Shown: positions 26,376-34,436 of the stretch, in pieces
Position numbering within the stretch: the first letter of the stretch is position 1
How the letters are laid out: each line of letters starts with the position of its first letter
DNA from: an uncultured Saccharospirillaceae bacterium
GTDB taxonomy: Bacteria; Bacteroidota; Bacteroidia; Flavobacteriales_D; CAJJDF01
Assembly: GCA_950054195.1 (NCBI GenBank)
Contig: CATLPG010000020.1
Span: 1-47,499 of the forward strand
Length of the DNA: 47,499 nucleotides
Direction: 5' to 3'
Translations under genes and position numbers: made by a program
Notes under the pieces: generated by a model
Seen by the model: only the letters and a program-made list of their open reading frames with translations
The model's database searches: none
Told to the model about the DNA's origin: nothing

Positions 26376-26400
26376 AATCAGGTGTATTAAAGCTAGTATT

Positions 26401-26431
26401 CAAATGTATGTTGGATAGTTTGGCTATCAAA
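26401..26431 (-). promoter_or_regulatory. Complete Bacteroidetes-type promoter for the beta-barrel-like gene
   Basis: Read on the minus strand: TTTG (26431-26428), 19 bases, then TACATTTG (26408-26401), an exact match to the TTTG-N19-TAnnTTTG consensus. The predicted transcript start (about 26394) lies just upstream of TTG 26375 and the signal-peptide frame. This supports the view that the gene begins there and not at 26287. Confidence 0.7.
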
Positions 26432-26450
26432 TACGAATTAATTCGTATTT
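26429..26450. other. Perfect 22-bp palindrome overlapping a -33 box
   Basis: AAATACGAATT (26429-26439) is followed directly by its exact reverse complement (26440-26450). It overlaps the -33 element (26428-26431) of the minus-strand promoter and lies in the short gap between divergent genes at 26375 and 26505. A dimeric repressor site is the natural reading. A T run follows on the plus strand, but no gene ends here. Confidence 0.6.
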
Positions 26451-26504
26451 TTTTTGTGTAAAAATAAAAATACCTTGTCGTTTGGTATCTAAAACCGAAA
26501 TAAA

Positions 26505-26888
26505 ATGAAGAAACTAGTATTTATTTTACCATTGATAATTGTTTTATCATGCAGTAAAGGAGATTCTTACTGTGTGGAGCCTAACGAATTAAATGGTTTT
26601 AGAGAAGTACCTCAAAATAATGATCCTAAAAAGGTGGTTAGAGTAGAGCTAGATTATTTGCAAACTTTTAATAAAGATCAAGAAGGTACGCTATTTGCTT
26701 TCTCAACACCTGATGTTTTTGTTAACCCTAAAGGAGATTATACCGAAGATGTAGTGTCGGATCCAGTCTATAATTATTACTTAAAAGATACTGCTAATCC
26801 ACCTGTATCGGTTAAGATTTATGCTTATGCATTTAATGATTGTGGAGAAACTCAAAAAGAAGAAGTAGTTATTACTTACGCTCCGTAA
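26505..26888 (+). CDS. Small lipoprotein of unknown function
   Basis: 127 residues with a lipoprotein signal (PLIIVLSC, lipidated C16) and no recognised domain. The mature part includes PKKVVRVELDYLQTFN and a C-terminal VKIYAYAFNDCGE, and has Cys in SYCVEPNE and NDCGE that could form a disulfide. It is divergent from the beta-barrel-like gene across the palindromic region and ends 13 bases inside the convergent LD-carboxypeptidase gene. Confidence 0.7.
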   Translation: MKKLVFILPLIIVLSCSKGDSYCVEPNELNGFREVPQNNDPKKVVRVELDYLQTFNKDQEGTLFAFSTPDVFVNPKGDYTEDVVSDPVYNYYLKDTANPPVSVKIYAYAFNDCGETQKEEVVITYAP

Positions 26889-27703
26889 GTCCTACCCAAA
26901 ATTAGCGGATAGTTTTCATCTTCATGCCCAACTTTTAATCCAAAAACGATAGGAAAGTTATATTCTTTAGTTACCTCATTAATGATTTCTTCTACAGTAA
27001 ATCCAAAGTTGTCGTCTTTAATGTTTGTAAAATAACCAATCGCCAAAGCGTTAATGTGATCAAATTTACCTGCCTTTTTTAAAGCACGAAACATACGGTC
27101 AATATTGTAAGCGTACTCACCAATATCTTCTAGAAATAAAATTTTACCATGGGTATCAATATCGCTATTGGTACCTAGCAAACTATAAATAATGGCTAGA
27201 TTTCCACCAACTACTGGTGTTTGGTTTAGCATATTCAAAGGGTATTGATAATCATTTGTAAACAACGCATCATGCAATTTATCTAAAACATCTGGTGGAG
27301 TTGTATCATAGCTGTTAGGCATGGGTGCATGTATACTTGGGAAACCAAGGTTGTGGATTTCGTTATGTAAAACAGTAATATCGCTAAACCCAATAATCCA
27401 TTTAGGGTGCTTTTTGAATATTTCCCAATTGATATCATCAACTATACGAACGAGTCCATAACCACCCCTTGTACAAATAATAGCTTTAATGGCCGGATCA
27501 TCTAGAGCAGTTTGCAAGTCGTGTAAGCGATCTTCGTCTTTTCCAGCTAGTTTGTTGTACTGATCAAAGGTATGCTTCCCAAAAGTTACTTCTAATCCCC
27601 AATTAATTAGTAGTTGAATGTTTTTTTTGATCTTAGCTTCATTGACTCTTCCAGATGGAGCTAGTACAGCAACTTTATCGCCTTTTTGTAGTGGTTTGAT
27701 CAT
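26876..27703 (-). CDS. LD-carboxypeptidase, peptidase family S66
   Basis: 275 residues, close to the usual LdcA length. The S66 core is present: S107 as nucleophile in IIGFSDIT, E192 in LFLEDIGEYAYN and H260 in LKVGHEDEN form the Ser-Glu-His triad, and CTRGGYGLVRI (77-87) is the conserved N-domain motif. The enzyme removes the terminal D-Ala from the L,D-bond of murein tetrapeptides during cell-wall recycling and usually acts in the cytoplasm. There is no signal peptide. The gcvP terminator lies just upstream, so it probably has its own weak promoter or relies on read-through. Its 3' end overlaps the convergent lipoprotein gene by 13 bases. Confidence 0.92.
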   Translation of the reverse strand: MIKPLQKGDKVAVLAPSGRVNEAKIKKNIQLLINWGLEVTFGKHTFDQYNKLAGKDEDRLHDLQTALDDPAIKAIICTRGGYGLVRIVDDINWEIFKKHPKWIIGFSDITVLHNEIHNLGFPSIHAPMPNSYDTTPPDVLDKLHDALFTNDYQYPLNMLNQTPVVGGNLAIIYSLLGTNSDIDTHGKILFLEDIGEYAYNIDRMFRALKKAGKFDHINALAIGYFTNIKDDNFGFTVEEIINEVTKEYNFPIVFGLKVGHEDENYPLILGRTYGA

Positions 27704-27710
27704 AGCTAAA

Positions 27711-27735
27711 AGAAAAAGGAGAGCTTTGCTCTCCT
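27711..27735 (-). terminator. Rho-independent terminator after gcvP
   Basis: On the minus strand AGGAGAGC and GCTCTCCT form an 8-bp stem with an AAA loop, followed by T5CT. It is located six bases after the gcvP stop codon and ends just before the start of the next minus-strand gene at 27703. Confidence 0.88.
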
Positions 27736-27740
27736 CTATA

Positions 27741-30608
27741 TTAAACCTCTTCTAAATCATATTCCTCAATACTCGGACACGTACAAATTAAATTTCTATC
27801 TCCATAAGCATTGTCCACACGGCTAACATGTGCCCAGTACTTGAAGTCTTTCAAATATTCTAGAGGCATAGTTGCTTCTCTACGTGAATAAGGGAAGTTC
27901 CAGTTATCATCAAGAATGTCTGCTTGGATATGAGGTGCATTTAATAAAAGGTTATTTTGCTTATCTGCAATTCCTTTTTCGATATCGCTTATTTCTTGAC
28001 GAATTTTAATCATGGCATCAGCAAAACGATCTAATTCTTCTTTTGATTCACTCTCTGTTGGCTCAATCATTAATGTTCCAGCAACTGGGAAAGAAACCGT
28101 AGGAGCGTGGAAACCATAATCAATTAAACGTTTAGCCATATCAGCAACTTCAACACCAGCATTCTTTTTAAAATCTCTACAATCTAAAATCATTTCGTGG
28201 GCTACACGGTTGTTTTCTCCTGTATAAAGAATGTTATAATGACCTTCAAGCTTTGCTTTCAAGTAATTTGCGTTTAAAATAGCATGTTGCGTTGATTTTT
28301 TTAATCCTTGAGCCCCTAACATTTTAATATAGGCATAAGAAATTAAAAGGATAAGCCCGCTACCGTAAGGAGCAGCAGATATGGATGAGATTGCTTTTTC
28401 TCCTCCAACTTTTATTAATGGATTTCCAGGTAAAAACGGAACTAAATGTTCAGCAACACCAATTGGTCCAACACCTGGTCCGCCACCACCGTGAGGAATT
28501 GCAAAGGTTTTATGTAAGTTTAAGTGACAAACATCAGCACCAATATTTCCTGGACTAGTTAAGCCTACTTGAGCATTCATGTTTGCTCCATCCATGTATA
28601 CTTGTCCGCCATGATTATGAATAATAGTTGTAATATCAATAACAGAAGCTTCAAATACACCATGTGTAGAAGGATAAGTAATCATTAATCCAGCTAGGTT
28701 ATCGCTATATTTTTCTGCTTTTTCAGTTAAATCATTTACATCAATGTTTCCCTGATCATCACATTTAACAACAACAACTTTCATACCCGCCATTACAGCA
28801 CTTGCAGGATTTGTTCCATGTGCAGAAGAAGGAATAAGCATAATGTTTCTATCAAAATCACCGTTATTTTCATGGTAAGCCTTGATAACCATTAGTCCTG
28901 CATATTCACCTTGCGCACCAGAGTTTGGTTGGAAAGTCATTTTTGCAAATCCAGTAATTTGAGATAAATCTTTATCTAATTGGTCAATCAATTCAATATA
29001 ACCTTGTGCTTGATCAATTGGAGCATACGGATGAACGTTGGCAAACTCTGGCCAAGTAATTGGCATTAATTGAGTAGCTGCATTCAATTTCATGGTACAA
29101 GAACCCAAAGAAATCATGGAGTGAGTAAGTGATAAATCTCGATTTTCTAATCGCTTGATGTATCTCATCATCTCTGTTTCGGTATGGTATTTATTAAACA
29201 CCTCGTGCGTTAAATATCCGCTTGTGCGTTCAAATTGAGCATCAAACAAATAAGTTGTATCAATACTTTTAATTTGACTAACAGATTTTTTGCTAGCTTC
29301 AGAAAAAATAGAAAGAATGGTATTTAGTTCAGCTAAAGATGTTGTTTCATCTAGGCTAATTTGAACACCTTTTGATGTGTAATAAAAGTTTGCTTCAGCT
29401 TTTTCAGCAATCGTTTTTATTTGCTCTTGGTTATCCGTTAAGATGGAAATTGTATCAAAAATATTTGTTGATTCAATGGTGTAGCCTAATTGCTTTAATG
29501 ATTGAGCAAGTGTAGCTGTTCTATAATGAATATCACTAGCTATTTCTTTTATCCCTTCTGGGCCATGGTACACAGCATACATAGCAGCCATGTTTGCTAA
29601 TAAAGCTTGAGCGGTACAAATATTTGAAGTAGCACGGTCTCTTTTGATATGCTGCTCTCTGGTTTGTAAAGCCATTCTTAATGCAGGATTACCATGACGA
29701 TCTTTAGAAATACCGATTATTCTTCCAGGAATATGTCTTTTGTATTCTTCTTTGGTAGCATAATAAGCTGCGTGTGGACCACCAAATCCTAGTGGAACTC
29801 CAAAACGTTGTGTATTACCAACTACAACATCCGCCCCCCATTCACCTGGAGGTGTAAGGATTGCTAAGCTCATTAAATCAGCAGCAACCACCAGTTTTAT
29901 ATTGTTTTTAGCTAGTTTTTGTACGAAAGGTTTGTAGTTATTCACTACTCCACTAGCAGCAGGATATTGAACAAGTGCACCAAAATATTCATCTGTAGGG
30001 TTAAATTCATCTGGGTTACCGTAAACTAATTCAATTCCTATGCCATTTGTTCTAGTTTTTAGTATGTCGATGGTTTGAGGAAAAACATCTTCTGCAACAA
30101 AAAACTTATTAATTCCGTTTTTAACAGCATCTCTACTTCTTGCATTATAAAGCATAACCATCCCTTCTGCTGCAGCAGTTCCTTCATCGAGTAAGGAGGC
30201 ATTTGCAAGTTCCATTCCTGTCAAATCACTAACTAGGGTTTGGAAGTTTAATAACGATTCCATTCTACCTTGAGAAATTTCAGCTTGGTAAGGTGTGTAA
30301 GCAGTATACCACCCCGGATTTTCTAGCACATTTCTTAAAACTACACTAGGTGTTATCGTCCCGTAATAGCCTAAGCCAATAAAGTTTTTAAACGCCTTAT
30401 TTTTTGAGCCAAGTTGTTTAATGTGGTTGAGGTATTCAAATTCAGATAAAGGTTGATCCAAATCTAAATCCTTTTTTAACCTGATGTTTGAAGGTATGGT
30501 TTGATCAATTAGTTGATCAATAGATTGCGCGTTTACCGCAGTTAACATTTCACTCTTATCGTTTCCAAGAGTGCCTATATGTCTTTTTTCAAATAATTCT
30601 TTACTCAT
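27741..30608 (-). CDS. gcvP: Glycine dehydrogenase (decarboxylating), P protein
   Basis: 955 residues from the ATG at 30608, the typical length of single-chain P protein; an in-frame TTG at 30623 is rejected because MSKELFEKRHIG is the usual family start. Both halves are present. The N-terminal half has EISQGRMESLLNFQTLVSDL and LLDEGTAAAEGM. The C-terminal half has the PLP-lysine segment NLHKTFAIPHGGGGPG (Lys in HKTF, about residue 700) and SSAHGTNPASA. The enzyme decarboxylates glycine with PLP and passes the aminomethyl group to GcvH in the glycine cleavage system. gcvT and gcvH are not in the window, so the system is scattered, as is usual in Bacteroidota. Confidence 0.97.
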   Translation of the reverse strand: MSKELFEKRHIGTLGNDKSEMLTAVNAQSIDQLIDQTIPSNIRLKKDLDLDQPLSEFEYLNHIKQLGSKNKAFKNFIGLGYYGTITPSVVLRNVLENPGWYTAYTPYQAEISQGRMESLLNFQTLVSDLTGMELANASLLDEGTAAAEGMVMLYNARSRDAVKNGINKFFVAEDVFPQTIDILKTRTNGIGIELVYGNPDEFNPTDEYFGALVQYPAASGVVNNYKPFVQKLAKNNIKLVVAADLMSLAILTPPGEWGADVVVGNTQRFGVPLGFGGPHAAYYATKEEYKRHIPGRIIGISKDRHGNPALRMALQTREQHIKRDRATSNICTAQALLANMAAMYAVYHGPEGIKEIASDIHYRTATLAQSLKQLGYTIESTNIFDTISILTDNQEQIKTIAEKAEANFYYTSKGVQISLDETTSLAELNTILSIFSEASKKSVSQIKSIDTTYLFDAQFERTSGYLTHEVFNKYHTETEMMRYIKRLENRDLSLTHSMISLGSCTMKLNAATQLMPITWPEFANVHPYAPIDQAQGYIELIDQLDKDLSQITGFAKMTFQPNSGAQGEYAGLMVIKAYHENNGDFDRNIMLIPSSAHGTNPASAVMAGMKVVVVKCDDQGNIDVNDLTEKAEKYSDNLAGLMITYPSTHGVFEASVIDITTIIHNHGGQVYMDGANMNAQVGLTSPGNIGADVCHLNLHKTFAIPHGGGGPGVGPIGVAEHLVPFLPGNPLIKVGGEKAISSISAAPYGSGLILLISYAYIKMLGAQGLKKSTQHAILNANYLKAKLEGHYNILYTGENNRVAHEMILDCRDFKKNAGVEVADMAKRLIDYGFHAPTVSFPVAGTLMIEPTESESKEELDRFADAMIKIRQEISDIEKGIADKQNNLLLNAPHIQADILDDNWNFPYSRREATMPLEYLKDFKYWAHVSRVDNAYGDRNLICTCPSIEEYDLEEV

Positions 30609-30810
30609 TATTTTATAATCCAAATAACGCTCAGTGAGCTGTGTGAAAACTACTATAAATTTACGTTAATTTTTATTTTTAATCTACCCTATGCCTATAA
30701 GTAATTAACCATTGAGTTGAATTTATGAACCAATAAGAAAAACTTTATGATTTAATTATTCGTAAGTTTTATAGAGATAGTTCGACTTATTACTTATAAA
30801 ATCAATCGTT

Positions 30811-31482
30811 ATGAAATTATTCTTTTTACAGATTTCTTCTGTTTTTCTTTTGTTTAGTTGTCAGGCACAAACCAATGCTGGAAATGAAGTGCAGTCTTCT
30901 AGTTTGGCTTCATCAAAGGATGTTCGCAAAGCAGATTTAAAAAAGTATAGCAAGGCTTATTTTGCTAGTGGTTGTTTTTGGTGTGTAGAGGCGATTTTTG
31001 AGAGTGTTGAAGGGGTTAAAGAAGTTATTTCTGGTTATGCAGGAGGAAAAGAGAAAAATCCAACGTATAAGCAAGTAAGTGCAGGAAAAACTGGGCATAC
31101 AGAAACGGTAGAAGTTTATTACGACCCAAAAGTTATTAGTTATAAAACCCTAGTAGAAGTTTTTTATGGTAGTCATGATCCTACAACTGTAAATGGGCAA
31201 TATCCAGATTTTGGGACTCAGTACCGATCAGCTATTTTTTATACTAATTCTGAAGAGAAAAATACGGCATTAAATTTTAAGGAAGCATTGGATAAATCTG
31301 GGAAATATGAAAAATCAATTGCTACAGAGATTAGTGAGTTGACTACCTTTTGGCAGGCAGAGGATTATCATCAAAACTATGAGCGACTACATCCTAATCA
31401 ACCATATATTAAACAAGTGTCTATTCCAAGATTAAATAAGTTCAAAGAAAAATTTCCTGATTTGTTAAAGGAAGATCATTAA
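30811..31482 (+). CDS. msrA: Peptide-methionine (S)-S-oxide reductase, lipoprotein form
   Basis: 223 residues. The lipobox LLFSC (C17) predicts a lipid-anchored extracytoplasmic enzyme. MsrA core: YFASGCFWCVEAIFE with catalytic C55 and C58, GYAGG, YDPKVISY, the HDPTTVNGQ segment and DFGTQYRS. The enzyme repairs methionine-S-sulfoxide in proteins. There is no fused MsrB domain, so the R form must be handled elsewhere. Recycling of its cysteines outside the cytoplasm would need a thiol donor. The gene is alone, separated from gcvP by about 200 bases in which I see no clear promoter, and it ends in a bidirectional terminator. Confidence 0.96.
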   Translation: MKLFFLQISSVFLLFSCQAQTNAGNEVQSSSLASSKDVRKADLKKYSKAYFASGCFWCVEAIFESVEGVKEVISGYAGGKEKNPTYKQVSAGKTGHTETVEVYYDPKVISYKTLVEVFYGSHDPTTVNGQYPDFGTQYRSAIFYTNSEEKNTALNFKEALDKSGKYEKSIATEISELTTFWQAEDYHQNYERLHPNQPYIKQVSIPRLNKFKEKFPDLLKEDH

Positions 31483-31485
31483 AAC

Positions 31486-31518
31486 AAAAAACCATTGAGA
31501 AGTCTCAATGGTTTTTTT
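31486..31518. terminator. Bidirectional terminator between msrA and the Omp28/T9SS gene
   Basis: AAAAAACCATTGAG (31486-31499) pairs with CTCAATGGTTTTTT (31504-31517) around AAGT. The A run on one side and T run on the other serve both the plus-strand msrA and the convergent minus-strand gene ending at 31542. Confidence 0.92.
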
Positions 31519-31541
31519 GTGAAAGCGTATTTAAAGTTTGC

Positions 31542-33467
31542 TTAGTTAACAGTAAGTTTTTTGCTTATTGTTTTACCGTCAATCGTGACATTTACAAAGT
31601 ACAAACCTTTAGGTAATTGTTGAACGTTAATCGTTAATGTATTATCCCCTTTAACTAATGTTTGATTTGGGTTGCTCATTACAACTTGACCAACACTATT
31701 GATAACCTGAGTAGAAGCTGATCCAGCTTCACCCGTAGAAACTAGTAATTGAACATTGTCGATAGCTGGGTTTGGATAAAGAGTTAGGTTAACTGTATTT
31801 TCGGTTTCTTCAATAGAAGCGTAGTTGCTTGCAGGTGCTACTTTAGCAGCATTCATGATTTCTCCAGTTGTTGAATTAATTACAACAATTACAACTTCAC
31901 AGTTTCCTCTATTGTATCCATTTAAGCTGCCATTTACAGTATAGCTCTGTGTGCTTCCCGCAGTTGCAGGTAATGTTAATGAACCAGCAGCACCACCGTA
32001 TCCACCAATTAATGCTCTACCTACATGTTGGTATTCCATTTGATCAGCATAAACAGGGTCTCCAGCTGTAGTCCAATCGGAAATGCCAGCTCCACTTAAT
32101 GGACCGTATGAACCTCCATCATAATAATTCACTTGGTTATACCCTGAAGAAGTTCCCCAAACTTTATTTTCTATGATAATTGCTCCAATTCTATGCTCTG
32201 TAGTTACTGGAGTAGCAAAATTTACATCTACATCAATTGAAAAACTATTGTCATTAGGGTTAAAAGTTGTGTTTGTGATCTCTGCTTCTAAGTAAGTAGT
32301 TTCAGCAGATAATTGATCATAGGCAGCTTGCATGCTTTGTGTTGAAACGCCTTCGTTAAGCAATTTTCTATTAGCGTTCATTCCTGGAAATCCATCAAAA
32401 TCTGCTCCGTTATCATAGGCTGTCACAGTCATTGGATCACCATTATGTACAGCAATGCCTATAAAGTTTGGGCGAGTATTATCAGCATACATAGCTTCCA
32501 TAGCAACAGCTCCTCTTGGACAAAATCCACACCATGTACCAGTACCTTCTTCAATAACAATTTTTCTTTCAGGGATAAAAGTTAATCCATTCACTGTGTG
32601 AGCTAAAGAGTTATCAGTTGAGTCATTATCGTCCATTCCTAAAGAGTAGGCAGATACAGTTAAGTTGTAAGGAGTAGGATTTGCAACATTTAGTTGAATT
32701 CCGTGAGTAAAATTATATGATTGATTTAAAGCAACACTTAATCCTGATATTGTATCGATATTATCACCACTACCATCGTTCCAAATTAGTTGTATTGCAG
32801 TAACAGTATCATATCCTCTGTTAACTAGTGAGCCTGTAATGTCAACTGAATTACCAGTTTGTACATGCGTTTCAGCAGTTATGGATGTCATTTCAATATC
32901 AACTTGTTCTACTGTTTTTACTTGAACATCATCAAGGTTCATTCTAAACTCATCACTTACATTGTGATGTCTAAAACCAATAAATATTTTCTTTCCAGCG
33001 AAAGAAGAAACATCTAACGTTCTAAACATATAACCATTAGAAGGGGTAAGCACTTCGTTAAATGTTACTGTTGAGGCAGTTAAACCATTAATAGAATCTG
33101 TAGTATCAACATACACCGTGTAATTTTCAGCGGCATAATCTTGATCTTGTGCATAAACCATCCAAGAAAGTTCAATATTTCCTGTTACCCCTGTTAGGTC
33201 AATAGTATCTGAAATTAACCAGTTATCAGGATAAAGAATTACGCCTGCAGTTCCATTGTAAATCCATGAAGCGGAAGTTGCTACTGAATCTTGACTCATA
33301 AAATCATCTCCTGCATAGGAAATTCCCCACTCATAACCATCACCATCACTATCTACTGATGTGAATTGACCTAATCCATTGTTAAAGTCTTCATAAAAGT
33401 GTACTTGAGAAAAGACACTTGTTGCTGCCATTGAAAAGCAGAATAATTGCATAATTTTTTTTACCAT
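31542..33467 (-). CDS. T9SS-sorted protein with anchor-J, adhesin-like and Omp28 thioredoxin-like domains
   Basis: 641 residues with a signal peptide (cleavage near SVFSQ, residue 21). Residues about 22-185 form a choice-of-anchor-J/MAM-like jelly-roll (FYEDFNNGLG start, NLDDVQV end). About 190-295 is a CARDB-like Ig domain. About 300-545 is an Omp28-type thioredoxin-like domain with GTGTWCGFCPRGA (C313, C316) and GIAVHNGDPM. About 565-641 is a T9SS type A sorting domain (LYPNPAIDNVQLL, ending SKKLTVN). It should be exported by T9SS and held at the surface. The CGFC motif suggests thiol exchange outside the cell, which is an inference. It has the same redox domain as the lipoprotein at 22628-23521 but a different anchor. 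Confidence 0.9.
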   Translation of the reverse strand: MVKKIMQLFCFSMAATSVFSQVHFYEDFNNGLGQFTSVDSDGDGYEWGISYAGDDFMSQDSVATSASWIYNGTAGVILYPDNWLISDTIDLTGVTGNIELSWMVYAQDQDYAAENYTVYVDTTDSINGLTASTVTFNEVLTPSNGYMFRTLDVSSFAGKKIFIGFRHHNVSDEFRMNLDDVQVKTVEQVDIEMTSITAETHVQTGNSVDITGSLVNRGYDTVTAIQLIWNDGSGDNIDTISGLSVALNQSYNFTHGIQLNVANPTPYNLTVSAYSLGMDDNDSTDNSLAHTVNGLTFIPERKIVIEEGTGTWCGFCPRGAVAMEAMYADNTRPNFIGIAVHNGDPMTVTAYDNGADFDGFPGMNANRKLLNEGVSTQSMQAAYDQLSAETTYLEAEITNTTFNPNDNSFSIDVDVNFATPVTTEHRIGAIIIENKVWGTSSGYNQVNYYDGGSYGPLSGAGISDWTTAGDPVYADQMEYQHVGRALIGGYGGAAGSLTLPATAGSTQSYTVNGSLNGYNRGNCEVVIVVINSTTGEIMNAAKVAPASNYASIEETENTVNLTLYPNPAIDNVQLLVSTGEAGSASTQVINSVGQVVMSNPNQTLVKGDNTLTINVQQLPKGLYFVNVTIDGKTISKKLTVN

Positions 33468-33574
33468 CGCTTTAATTTTTAATTAACTTACTATCTTTAA
33501 GGGGTTCCAATATACAACATTATTGTTTTTGGAATATATAATTGTAACGAGAATTCTAAAAAAGGTTACAACAT

Positions 33575-33648
33575 GGGGCTATAGCTCAGTTGGCTAGAGT
33601 GCTTGACTGGCAGTCAAGAGGTCGGGGGTTCGAATCCCCCTAGCTCCA
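33575..33648 (+). tRNA. tRNA-Ala (anticodon GGC)
   Basis: 74 bases with a complete cloverleaf. The acceptor stem GGGGCTA (33575-33581) pairs with TAGCTCC (33641-33647) and includes the G3-U70 pair that defines alanine identity. The discriminator is A. The anticodon stem CTTGA/TCAAG encloses CTGGCAG with anticodon GGC at 33609-33611. The T arm contains GGTTCGAATCC. The 3' CCA is not encoded. It stands alone, and the unknown gene at 33676 begins 27 bases downstream. Confidence 0.97.
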
Positions 33649-33675
33649 CATTACTTATAATACCTAATTCAAGCC

Positions 33676-34200
33676 ATGCTAATAGAACTAATTATTAGAA
33701 TATTTATAAGTATAGTCAATCAGTTTACAAAAAATGACCTAAATGCATTTATTGAAAAATTCCCTAAAGAAATAGGAGAAAAAATAGGGTTGGCTATTAA
33801 AGGAAACTTAAAGCCTTTAAAAGATTGGCTAATAGAGAGTCCTACTAATGTTAAAGAATTCTATAAGAATTTAATACAAGAAAAACGAACTCAATTATCG
33901 GTAGAGGTAGATACTAAACTATTACAAATCGAGGAGTTAGTTAATGTGATTTTAACTTCTATTGAAGAATTTAAGTCTCCCTTGCTGATTAGAGAGTTTT
34001 ATGGTAATGTAGATTATTTTTCGTTGTGGGAAGTAAGAGGTTATAGCAATCTAGCTTATACTACAAAAACAGATAGTTTGAAACCTAATTTTAATTTTAA
34101 AATTTATTTATTCCCAAGTGATTCTGCTTTGTTTAGTAAGCTGTTTTCTAAAATCAAGAAGGGTATACAACTTAAAAAAAAGACTACAAAAAGGGTTTAG
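33676..34200 (+). CDS. Protein of unknown function, probably the N-terminal part of a frameshifted gene
   Basis: 174 residues as read, no signal peptide. The N-terminal segment is hydrophobic and amphipathic (MLIELIIRIFISIVNQF), then helical and Lys/Glu-rich. No family is recognised. It ends in IQLKKKTTKRV at an A8 run (34174-34181). Adding one A there would continue the protein as LKKKDYKKGLEVLSIS directly into the next open frame. The two frames are therefore best explained as one gene of roughly 250 codons broken by a one-base shift. It is A+T-rich and sits just 3' of tRNA-Ala, a common integration site, but no integrase or attachment repeat is seen. Confidence 0.5.
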   Translation: MLIELIIRIFISIVNQFTKNDLNAFIEKFPKEIGEKIGLAIKGNLKPLKDWLIESPTNVKEFYKNLIQEKRTQLSVEVDTKLLQIEELVNVILTSIEEFKSPLLIREFYGNVDYFSLWEVRGYSNLAYTTKTDSLKPNFNFKIYLFPSDSALFSKLFSKIKKGIQLKKKTTKRV

Positions 34201-34202
34201 AA

Positions 34203-34436
34203 GTGCTATCAATCTCAAAAGATTTTGTTTACGTTTCAAACAATAATTTTGTCAAAAAATGGTTTATTAAAAGAAAAAGGATCCCACTAAATGTTAATGA
34301 AGACTCCCTTATTAATTGTATAGCTGATATTGAAGAGTTTCACGAGTCAATAAATTACTCACCTAATTTTTTGGAAAAAGTTGAGAAATGTGTTTTGGTA
34401 GTCGAACCTATTTTTTCTTTCTCTTTCCTAGACTAA
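34203..34436 (+). CDS. Protein of unknown function, probably the C-terminal part of the preceding gene
   Basis: 77 residues from a GTG at 34203, three bases after the preceding stop. The frame is open upstream to just after a TAA at 34173-34175, so it can be entered by a +1 base shift in the A8 run at 34174-34181. The content (SKDFVYVSNNNFVKKWF, then IADIEEFHESINYSPNFLEK) has no recognised domain. The last 29 bases overlap the end of the convergent AsmA gene. An independent small gene with a GTG start cannot be excluded. Confidence 0.4.
   Translation: MLSISKDFVYVSNNNFVKKWFIKRKRIPLNVNEDSLINCIADIEEFHESINYSPNFLEKVEKCVLVVEPIFSFSFLD

Noticed and set aside
33575-34436. Integrated element at the tRNA-Ala 3' end
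   Set aside because: No integrase, and no repeat of the tRNA 3' end is found downstream; only one A+T-rich unknown gene is present.
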